From Desulfovibrio sp. 86 (lineage in GTDB: Bacteria; Desulfobacterota; Desulfovibrionia; Desulfovibrionales; Desulfovibrionaceae): 64,000 nucleotides of DNA. Below the pieces are notes generated by a model. The model was not told the DNA's origin. It searched no databases and saw nothing but the letters and a program-made list of their open reading frames with translations. Positions 1-6,724 of the stretch are shown here, piece by piece. The position numbers and the translations under genes were made by a program. The stretch covers positions 682,001 through 746,000 of the forward strand of contig NZ_LR738849.1 in the NCBI RefSeq assembly GCF_902702915.1, in the 5' to 3' direction. How positions within the stretch are numbered: the stretch's first letter is position 1; each line of letters begins with the position of its first letter.

Positions 1-554
1 GCGTATTCCTGGGGGATACGAAGGGCATCGTCAAGCGGCAGGGCCATGTAGTGGGCCAGCAAGCTGCGGATAACGCCAGCGTGGGCCACCAGCAACAGCG
101 TGCCTTCAGGGTAGCGCCCCCGCCAGCGTCGCACGGCTTCAAGGGCGCGGCTTTGCAATTGCGCGAAGCTCTCGCCGCCCTCTGGCCGAAAATGGGCAAA
201 ATCCCGGCCTCGCGCATCATATTGACCGGGAAAGCGCGCTTCAATCTCGGCCTTTGTCAGGCCCTGCCACTGGCCCATGTCCAGCTCGCGCAGTCCTGGT
301 TCAAAATGTACCGGGGGCGGGCTGGCGGTCCATTCATTTCCGGTCAGAAGAATGGACGTGGTCTCACGGCAACGCCCCAGATCCGAGGACACCACTGCCG
401 CCAGTCTTCCCGCCAATATGGGCATGAAGTCATGAGCCAGAGCGTATATCTGCTGCCGCCCGGCAGAGCTGAGCGGGATATCGCGGTTTCCCACGATGCG
501 CCGCTCAGGATTGGGCGGCAAAGCGCCGTGACGCACAAGCCACATGCCGTTCAT
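1..554 (-). CDS. Histidine phosphatase family protein, 3' end outside window
   Basis: Phosphoglycerate-mutase-like phosphatase, cut by the left window edge after about 184 residues. The N-terminus reads MNGMWLVRHGALPP, giving the catalytic RHG motif at residues 8-10. GNRDIPLS, ELDMGQWQG and a late VAHAGVIRS (second catalytic His) follow in the family order. The start at 554 has a GGAG seven bases upstream. It lies 88 bases after the NTP transferase-HD gene on the same strand and probably ends that operon. The family includes alpha-ribazole phosphatases and mutases; the substrate cannot be told from sequence. The operon suggests a phosphorylated intermediate or nucleotide, which is inference. 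Confidence 0.88.
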   Translation of the reverse strand, partial: MNGMWLVRHGALPPNPERRIVGNRDIPLSSAGRQQIYALAHDFMPILAGRLAAVVSSDLGRCRETTSILLTGNEWTASPPPVHFEPGLRELDMGQWQGLTKAEIEARFPGQYDARGRDFAHFRPEGGESFAQLQSRALEAVRRWRGRYPEGTLLLVAHAGVIRSLLAHYMALPLDDALRIPQEY

Positions 555-642
555 CTGAAATCTCCAGTTTTTTCTGTAGCACGCTCCCCGAATTTCGGGC
601 AAGACTTGACAGATTTTTTCCATTTCCCGCAAAACCGGCCTT

Positions 643-2286
643 TTATCGCCCCCCCTGACCGGGGCAAGAGGGCACGCGAAGTACTGCCCCGCCGCCCGCC
701 TTATCGGGGCAGGGGGCAAACGGCGTGCCGTCGCCCTGCGTTTGATTGTCCTGAACGGCCAGTGCCGCCAAAGCGTCGTGGGCTATGTCCTCGGGATATG
801 GGGGATATGGGGGATATGGGGGATATGGAGGGCGCGAAAGGTGCGGAGACTGCCCAGCCTGCAGCGATTGCGGGGACTGCGGTAGCTGCGGGGATTGCGC
901 AGGCTGCGGTGGCTGAGGGGCTTCACCCCGCGCGCAGTCCTGGTCATGGCCCCGAACACCCTGCCCGCCTGCGGGGCAGCCAAGTTCGCGGGCAAGCCGG
1001 GCTTCCATGGCCAGAGCCCGCTCCATGCGTCCTCTGATGGCTTGCGCCGCTTCAGCGCCGAAGGTTTCCAGCTTTTGTTCAAAACGCTGACGCACAGGCA
1101 CAAAGCATCCGCCGTAACAATATTTGTCAGCCAGAAAAACCAGTTCCCTTTCGGTGATGGGATGGTCGTCGGACAAAGTCAGGTCCCGGTGGTCTTCCAC
1201 AAGGTGCGCCATGAGAGGCAGGCGCAGATGGCGAAATAATCGTCCCGCCGCAGCCTCATGCCCTTTTTCGCCCTTGCAGATATCGTGCACCAGCCCCCCG
1301 GCCAGGGCAAGATCAGGGTCAAGGTCAGCGTAAAAAACAGAGCCAAAACCAGAATCTGGGCCAACGCCAGAGTCAGAGCCAGGACCAGAGCCAGGACCAG
1401 AATCACGGCACGTGCCACGGCCAGCCCCAAGGTTAGAGGCGATCTCAGACCCAAGGTCGGGGGCAAGCTCAGGGGCACGCTCAGGATTGGGGACAGTGAC
1501 GCCTTTAGCGCCAAGGTTTTTTGTGCGCCGCACCTGAACCAGGGCCTTTGTCAGGGCTGCGGCCACCGTGCCCACGGCGCGGGCATGGCGCAGCCCCTTT
1601 TCGGGCACTTCATGCAGGCGCAGCAGCTCCAGGGCCTCGTCCGGCCGCAGGACATCCCTGCGCAAAGCCAGAAGCTTCATGCGTTCATAGTCTTCAGGCC
1701 TGTCCATATCCGGCAGCATAAGCCTGTCCGCCACAGGGATGTGCCACACGGGCAGACCTTCCAGAGCGCCCCGCAGGCCATTTTCGCCCCCAGTGCGCGC
1801 ATGGCGCAGCACATGCGCCAGATGGCGGGCGGGCAGGAGCGGCGGGTGTCCCTCCTGGCCTACGAAGGTCGGAACAAGAACATTTTCCGGGTCAGCCGCA
1901 TGGGCCTCGAGCAGGGCCTGTATGGTCATGGACCGCACCAGCGGCACGTCCACGGGCTGCACCAGTACGGGCGTTTCCGCCAATGCCGGATCGCCTCCGG
2001 CCAGTGCCGACAGCCCGGCGCAGACTGAGGAGAACATGCCGTCTTCCGGCCTGGGATTACGCACCACGGCAAGGCCGAGCGCCTGCGCCGCCGGTTCAAT
2101 GCTTGCCGCGTGCCAACCTGTGACGACCGAGATGTGCTCGATGCCCAGTTGCCGAAAAAGGCGCGCCAGACCCTCCAGGGCCGAGCAACATTCCCCGGCC
2201 GCTCCCAGCGGAAGCGGCAGAAGAGCCTTGACCCTGCCCATGCGGGACGCCTGCCCTGCGGCCAGTATCAGTACGCGGGCGGTCAC
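643..2286 (-). CDS. MobA/MocA-like NTP transferase fused to HD domain
   Basis: 547 residues. Residues 1-200 form a MobA/MocA-type nucleotidyltransferase: LILAAGQASRMG at 6-17 binds the nucleotide and PVDVPLV at 111-117 is the metal-binding Asp region. Residues 210-430 carry an HD phosphohydrolase, with H234 and HD at 334-335. About 60 residues of low-complexity Pro/Gly/Ser/Asp sequence (258-320) separate the first His from the HD pair. The C-terminus is a Pro/Gln tail with a PPY repeat. GTG start, overlapping the ligase stop as GTGA, with GGAAGG six bases upstream. Related MocA enzymes make the cytosine dinucleotide form of molybdopterin used by Mop-type enzymes, so a cofactor role is plausible. 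From memory, NCBI names a DVU_1551 family NTP transferase in this gene order; unverified. Confidence 0.88.
   Translation of the reverse strand: MTARVLILAAGQASRMGRVKALLPLPLGAAGECCSALEGLARLFRQLGIEHISVVTGWHAASIEPAAQALGLAVVRNPRPEDGMFSSVCAGLSALAGGDPALAETPVLVQPVDVPLVRSMTIQALLEAHAADPENVLVPTFVGQEGHPPLLPARHLAHVLRHARTGGENGLRGALEGLPVWHIPVADRLMLPDMDRPEDYERMKLLALRRDVLRPDEALELLRLHEVPEKGLRHARAVGTVAAALTKALVQVRRTKNLGAKGVTVPNPERAPELAPDLGSEIASNLGAGRGTCRDSGPGSGPGSDSGVGPDSGFGSVFYADLDPDLALAGGLVHDICKGEKGHEAAAGRLFRHLRLPLMAHLVEDHRDLTLSDDHPITERELVFLADKYCYGGCFVPVRQRFEQKLETFGAEAAQAIRGRMERALAMEARLARELGCPAGGQGVRGHDQDCARGEAPQPPQPAQSPQLPQSPQSLQAGQSPHLSRPPYPPYPPYPPYPEDIAHDALAALAVQDNQTQGDGTPFAPCPDKAGGGAVLRVPSCPGQGGR
794..829. 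repeat. Four tandem 9-bp units in the NTP transferase-HD C-terminus
   Basis: The unit ggatatggg is repeated four times (the last copy has one change). Read on the minus strand it encodes the Tyr-Pro-Pro repeat near the C-terminus of the gene at 643-2286. It stays in frame because the unit is nine bases long. Expansion and contraction by slippage would change only tail length. Confidence 0.9.
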
Positions 2287-3686
2287 ATCAAGCCTTCCCA
2301 GTCGCCCACAGTGCAATACGGCCCGTCGTGGCCCGAGCGATCCTGGCGGACGGACGCCCCCGCCTGAGTGCCGCCCTTGGGCATCTGCACCACACGCACG
2401 CGGTTGCCGCAGCGCTCAAGCCTGCCCTGCACCGGGCCAAGGCGTGACAAGGGGCTGCCGCAGGCGCACGGCCCGGGCAAAAGGCAGGCCACGTCCCCTG
2501 TGCGGTAACGGATAAGAGGCATGGCCTCGCGCTCCAGTGTGGTAATGACAACTTCACCTGTCTCGCCAGGCGGCAGCGGTTCATCGCCGCAAAAATCCAC
2601 AATTTCCACAACAAGATCCAGCAGGCGCAAGTGATACCCGTCATGGGCCGGGCACTCCACCGCGCCGCCATAGGCCGTTTCCGTAAGCCCGTAGTGGTCA
2701 AGCACGGTGCAGTTCCATACGGTGGACAGCACGTGCCCAAGCACGGGATCAAGCCTGTCCGCGCTGCTGAGCAGGCCGCAAAGCCCCGGAGGACCGCTCT
2801 TGGGAAAATGACGCAACAGTCCTTCCAGTTGCCCTGGCGCGGCCACGAGACAATGGGGCCGCACCTCGTCGAGCCACTGCACAATATCCGGGTGGATGCC
2901 TGCCAGCGCCGCCTGCGGCGTCGCCACCCGCGCTGACGGGCATGAACCCAGGGCGCAGTGCGCCACGCCCTCCTGCACCATTTTCTGTATGGGCAGCACT
3001 GGCGGCGTCCTTTTCACAAAGCCTTGCTGCAGGCTTTTGGCAGGGACCAGCAGATCCTGCGGCGGGGTGCACACCTCCACGCCGCACGGGCTCAAGGACT
3101 GGCGCAGCAGGTCTGCCACGCCATCGGGGCGGGCCGCCCCCGGCAACAATACCGCCAGTTTTTGCCCGGGCCGCACCAGTTGCGACATGCCCACGCGAAA
3201 AAAATCAACGGTTCTGGCAAGGTCCGTTTCTGTGAAAGCCAGGCGCTTGGGGCTGCCCGTGGTGCCGGACGTGCGCAAGGTCACCATGCGCTGCACCTCG
3301 CCGCGCGACACGCAAAGAAAATCCTCCCAACGGGCCAGATCGTCAGCCGTGGTGAAAGGCAGACCGCGCATATCTTCGGGAGTGAAGCGCTCAAGGTCGT
3401 ATCCGGCCAGACTGCGGGCATAAAAGGCGCTGCGGGCTGCCGCGTGGTTCAGGCAACGGGTCAGGGCGCGGGCGCGGGCTTCACGCAGGGCGCGCGCCAG
3501 GGTGTTGGCGTCCGTGTCCTGCACGCCGCATTGACGCGCCAGCCAGGCATCAAGGGGATTGCGAAAACCACGGCCCGGAGCCGCAGCAGCGGAAGAGGCT
3601 CGCGCGGAAGAATCACGGAAAGAAGGATCACGCGAAGAAGCCTTGCGCGAAGAAGCCCCGGCACCAGACGAGGAAGATGAACTCAT
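2283..3686 (-). CDS. AMP-dependent ligase, phenylacetate-CoA ligase-like
   Basis: 467 residues, adenylate-forming superfamily. It is expected to activate a carboxylate with ATP to an acyl-AMP and pass it to a thiol. The phosphate loop TLRTSGTTGSPK is at about 136-147, YGLTETAYGG at 332-341 and YRTGD at 394-398. A cysteine pair, CACG, follows at about 407-410. The N-terminal 40 residues are a Ser/Arg/Ala-rich linker of repeated SSR-type units and are probably disordered. The ATG at 3686 overlaps the radical SAM stop as ATGA, with a GGAGG about eight bases upstream. Phenylacetate-CoA ligase is the closest known family, but no aromatic-acid genes are nearby. A substrate made by the operon's radical SAM or methyltransferase is inference. 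NCBI's DVU_1553-family ligase name is recalled, not checked. Confidence 0.88.
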   Translation of the reverse strand: MSSSSSSGAGASSRKASSRDPSFRDSSARASSAAAAPGRGFRNPLDAWLARQCGVQDTDANTLARALREARARALTRCLNHAAARSAFYARSLAGYDLERFTPEDMRGLPFTTADDLARWEDFLCVSRGEVQRMVTLRTSGTTGSPKRLAFTETDLARTVDFFRVGMSQLVRPGQKLAVLLPGAARPDGVADLLRQSLSPCGVEVCTPPQDLLVPAKSLQQGFVKRTPPVLPIQKMVQEGVAHCALGSCPSARVATPQAALAGIHPDIVQWLDEVRPHCLVAAPGQLEGLLRHFPKSGPPGLCGLLSSADRLDPVLGHVLSTVWNCTVLDHYGLTETAYGGAVECPAHDGYHLRLLDLVVEIVDFCGDEPLPPGETGEVVITTLEREAMPLIRYRTGDVACLLPGPCACGSPLSRLGPVQGRLERCGNRVRVVQMPKGGTQAGASVRQDRSGHDGPYCTVGDWEGLM

Positions 3687-5260
3687 GAGACGTCCTCCGC
3701 ATACAGCCGCGTGCCGTCCTGTGCTGTCAGATTGTGCAGGCAAAAGGGTATCATGCGTCCGTCTCGCCGCAAAACGTGGATGCAGCACCCGCGCACGCGC
3801 TCAATATCCAGACTCAATGCGTCCTGAAAAGCCATGGCGGACAGGGTGAATCGCCGTTCGGCCCCTGCCTGGGCCAAAAACCGGCTGAACCCGTCCAGAC
3901 CAGCGCCAGCAGCGCCCAGACCTGATGCCTGCTCGTCAGTCTTTTCCGCTGCAATGCTGTCGCCGCGCCAGTGCAGGGCCACGAACTGCTTTGCCTTTCG
4001 CGCGCCCTCTTCCGCTGACGGCGGCACGCCAGCATCTGGCAAAGAAGCCCCAGGGGCAGACGCGTCCCTTGCGCCGGAGCCCGCAGCGTCCGCGCCTTGC
4101 GGGCGCGGGGAACAGCAGGACTGGCCCGCGTCCGGCAGCCATTGGAGCGTTGGCTGGGCGTCCCCTGCCCTCCCGTTTTCAGGGGCAGAGGGCGCGGCAT
4201 CGTTACGCCGATAAACAGCGCTGAAGGAGCATAATTCGTTTTCGCACCCCGGCGGGTGCAGATGTTCCGGGCGCACAAGATCGGGAACCTGCCGGGTAAA
4301 ACAGGCCATCACCTCCGGCAGGGTGAGCCTTGGGGCCTCATCCAGACGCCAGGGGTAGCGCCCGAAAAACGCGGCCGGCTGCACGTGCAGGCCCCGCACC
4401 GCTGGCCCCATACGCAAGGCCAGACGCAACAGGTCGCCCACTTCGCCGTCATTGACGCCGCGCACAAGGGTGGCCACCAGCACCACGCCAAGGCCAGCCC
4501 TGGCGCAGGCTTCCACGGCGCGGCGCTTGAAATCGAGACAGGGGCGGCCGCGCAAGGTCCTGAATGTCTCGTCGCTCACGCCGTCCCATTGCAGATAGAC
4601 CGAATCCAGCCCGGCCTGACGCAACTTTGCGGCATAGCCCTCTTCTTCGGCCAGGCGCAGCCCGTTGGTATTGACCTGCACAAGACCAAAGGCCCTCTGG
4701 CGCGCAAGGCCGATGATCTGCGGCAGATCGTCACGCACCGTGGGTTCGCCGCCGGAAATCTGCACATTGCACGGGCCGGATGCGGTTTTGAGCGCGTCCA
4801 GCTGGCTGGCGACGCAGGCAAGGTCGGGATCAGCGCCGTTTTCCCGCCCAGAACCTCCCGCACCCGCGTAGCAGATGGGACAGGTCATATTGCAGCGCAG
4901 GGTCACTTCCACAAGGCCCGTACAGGTATGTTGCGCGTGCGCCGGGCACAGGCCGCAGTCAAAGGGGCAGCCCTCGGCTATGGCCGTGCGGGGATGCAGA
5001 GGATAGGAAGGACTTTTGGGACGCGTCCAGGATTCGAACGCGGGAACGGGCACGCCGCCCTGCTCCCCGCCTACGGGCTGGCCTGCGTGGTCTGACGGAT
5101 CCTGGGCAGCCGTGCGCCATACGGGCACGCTGAACAGGCCGTGCTCGGGGCAGGTCTTGCGCAGTTCAACACAATGCGGATCGTCCTGCGCCAGGGCGTA
5201 TACGGCGTCCAGCCGCCGCAGACAGACCGGGCACAGGCTTTGGGTTCGACGCAAAATCAT
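3683..5260 (-). CDS. trsS: Radical SAM protein, TrsS-like
   Basis: 525 residues. The radical SAM [4Fe-4S] motif RCNMTCPICYA gives C123, C127 and C130 (Cx3Cx2C). QISGGEPTVRDD is the GGE motif that contacts SAM. Further cysteines lie before it (CPVC at 10-13, GCPFDCGLCPAH at about 98-108) and near the C-terminus (GCC and FCLHN), suggesting extra cluster or metal sites. A ~60-residue low-complexity linker sits at about 375-430. The start forms ATGA with the previous stop. The layout fits what NCBI calls radical SAM (seleno)protein TrsS (from memory). Here the CPVC motif uses cysteine, although the genome makes selenoproteins (SelD at 55230-56288). The substrate is unknown. Confidence 0.88.
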   Translation of the reverse strand: MILRRTQSLCPVCLRRLDAVYALAQDDPHCVELRKTCPEHGLFSVPVWRTAAQDPSDHAGQPVGGEQGGVPVPAFESWTRPKSPSYPLHPRTAIAEGCPFDCGLCPAHAQHTCTGLVEVTLRCNMTCPICYAGAGGSGRENGADPDLACVASQLDALKTASGPCNVQISGGEPTVRDDLPQIIGLARQRAFGLVQVNTNGLRLAEEEGYAAKLRQAGLDSVYLQWDGVSDETFRTLRGRPCLDFKRRAVEACARAGLGVVLVATLVRGVNDGEVGDLLRLALRMGPAVRGLHVQPAAFFGRYPWRLDEAPRLTLPEVMACFTRQVPDLVRPEHLHPPGCENELCSFSAVYRRNDAAPSAPENGRAGDAQPTLQWLPDAGQSCCSPRPQGADAAGSGARDASAPGASLPDAGVPPSAEEGARKAKQFVALHWRGDSIAAEKTDEQASGLGAAGAGLDGFSRFLAQAGAERRFTLSAMAFQDALSLDIERVRGCCIHVLRRDGRMIPFCLHNLTAQDGTRLYAEDVS

Positions 5261-5721
5261 GACGCGGGCATGATGTCCAGATCATAGCTCTGGACCAGTT
5301 CGATAATCTTTTCCCAGCATTCGGCCAGCAGGTCGCCGCAGGCCACAGGATTGGGCGCTTCGCCCGGCGCGCCCGACGTTGCGCCAAGCCCGGCGGCTAT
5401 CTGACTGCAACTCTGGCCGCCGTAAGCGTTGGTGCGCTCATAAAACCATGTGGCGTAATCGTTGAGCAAAGGCGTAAGCATGGCGTGCGGCGTTTCACTG
5501 GCGGCCCCCTTGCCGGCCACCAGCGCCAGAGTGCAGGCTCCACCAGTGAGCAGGCCGCAAGGCCCGTCCGACTGGCCGATGCCATGACAAAGGCCATGAA
5601 CCGCCCGCACAAGGTCGGGGTTTTCCTGATCGCGGGCCTGAAGCATAAGCAACATCAGCAACTGACTACAACAATAGCCCTCGTGCACCAGAGGCAGAAG
5701 CTCCATCATCATCGGATTCAT
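5257..5721 (-). CDS. C-GCAxxG-C-C family redox/metal protein
   Basis: 154 residues, helical, with the family's spaced cysteines: GYCCSQLLM near residue 16, GLCHGIGQSDGPCGLLTGGAC at about 44-64, SCSQIAAG at about 105, and C in NPVACGDLL near 127. The family is thought to bind an Fe-S cluster or other metal and often neighbours oxidoreductases. The ATG at 5721 overlaps the methyltransferase stop as ATGA and has AAGGAGAG just upstream. An in-frame extension to 5793 lies inside the methyltransferase gene and is rejected. Its place between the methyltransferase and radical SAM genes suggests electron transfer to the radical SAM step, which is inference. Confidence 0.88.
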   Translation of the reverse strand: MNPMMMELLPLVHEGYCCSQLLMLLMLQARDQENPDLVRAVHGLCHGIGQSDGPCGLLTGGACTLALVAGKGAASETPHAMLTPLLNDYATWFYERTNAYGGQSCSQIAAGLGATSGAPGEAPNPVACGDLLAECWEKIIELVQSYDLDIMPAS

Positions 5722-6512
5722 GCTCTCTCCTTTTGTGCTATCCACAATCCATAGCCGTATTTGCGCCCCCCGCCAGAGGCGGAACAGGAACACCCGCCCG
5801 AAATACCCAAACCCCCGGAGCCGGGTTCCCCGTACCAGACCATGCGGGCGGCCAGTTCCACCAGCGCCCGACTGTGATCCTCATACGTCGCGATCTGAAA
5901 GCCCGCCTGCCGTAAATACCGCTCCCACAGCGCCGCAGGACGTGCGCCTTCCATACAGGATGCGCCCGTGCCCTGCGCAGCGGAAAAACCGGCATCAGCG
6001 CCTTCGGGCTGCGCCCCCGCGCTGGTTGCGGAATTTTGCCCAAGGCCGCGCCCGTGCGCCGATATGGCGGAAGCCTCTGCATCGCGCCGCGTAAGGTCAC
6101 TGAAGAGCAGCACGCCGCCTGGACGCAGCGCGCGCAGACACTGCCGCAGCGCGTCCAGCGGGTCAGCCAGCAACGAAAGTACGCATTCGCACACAAGTCC
6201 GTCAATGCTGCCTGCCGCCAGGGGCAACCTGCCCATGTCCGCCCGGATGATCCGCCCACAGCCTTCACCCGCCGCGCTCACGGCTTGGGGCTGCACCTGC
6301 CTGTCCAGTCCCATCACGTCATATCCGGCCTGTCGCAGCAGCCCCAGAGTGGCCCCGCAGCCGCAGCCCATATCCAGCACAAGGCCGCCGGGCGCGAGAC
6401 CGCAGAGGCTGCGGCACAGTTCAAGACCCCTGACGGTCAGGGCCGTGCCGCCGGGCCGCCAGACCGTGCCCGCGACGCGGCGGAAAGATTCACTCTCCCA
6501 CAGGGCGCTCAT
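5718..6512 (-). CDS. trsM: Class I SAM-dependent methyltransferase, TrsM-like
   Basis: 264 residues with a Rossmann methyltransferase core. Motif I is VLDMGCGCGATLG at about 45-57, followed by the acidic VMGLDRQ, ADMGRLPL at about 90 and LRPGGVLLFSDL at about 128-139. A low-complexity Ala/Gly/Ser stretch (about 150-180) interrupts the C-terminal half, and the tail is Gly/Cys-rich (GGCSCSASGGG). It starts at ATGA with the small Cys4 gene's stop. It is the same size as ubiquinone/arsenite-type methyltransferases, but the acceptor cannot be assigned. The trsM name is recalled from NCBI naming (DVU_1556 family) and is not checked. Confidence 0.87.
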   Translation of the reverse strand: MSALWESESFRRVAGTVWRPGGTALTVRGLELCRSLCGLAPGGLVLDMGCGCGATLGLLRQAGYDVMGLDRQVQPQAVSAAGEGCGRIIRADMGRLPLAAGSIDGLVCECVLSLLADPLDALRQCLRALRPGGVLLFSDLTRRDAEASAISAHGRGLGQNSATSAGAQPEGADAGFSAAQGTGASCMEGARPAALWERYLRQAGFQIATYEDHSRALVELAARMVWYGEPGSGGLGISGGCSCSASGGGRKYGYGLWIAQKERA

Positions 6513-6724
6513 TTGTCTTCCAGCAGAGCCTCCACCTCGACCATCTTGCCTTCAGCCAGGGATTTGGGCGTCTGGGTCAGGCCGCACTTGGGGCAGCGCG
6601 GTAAAATAACGTCAAAAGCGCTGTTGAGATAAAAAACCGGAACCTTGCCCTGCTCCAGGGGCACATTGCAGCGACAGCATACCCATTGGCCGCCGTCGGG
6701 AGCGTAGTTGGGGCCCATGCTCAT
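6509..6724 (-). CDS. Small Cys4 rubredoxin/zinc-ribbon-like redox protein
   Basis: 71 residues. Two knuckles, WVCCRCNVPL (about 14-23) and PRCPKCGLTQ (about 43-52), would hold one Zn or Fe as in rubredoxins and zinc ribbons; the first has an extra adjacent cysteine. A hydrophobic strand, PVFYLNSAFDVIL, lies between them. The start at 6724 makes ATGA with the upstream FAD protein's stop and has AGGAGG seven bases upstream. The in-frame extension to 6835 is inside the upstream gene and is not used. It is probably an electron carrier or metal-binding partner of the operon's oxidoreductase. NCBI's DVU_1557-family redox protein name is from memory. Confidence 0.85.
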   Translation of the reverse strand: MSMGPNYAPDGGQWVCCRCNVPLEQGKVPVFYLNSAFDVILPRCPKCGLTQTPKSLAEGKMVEVEALLEDK

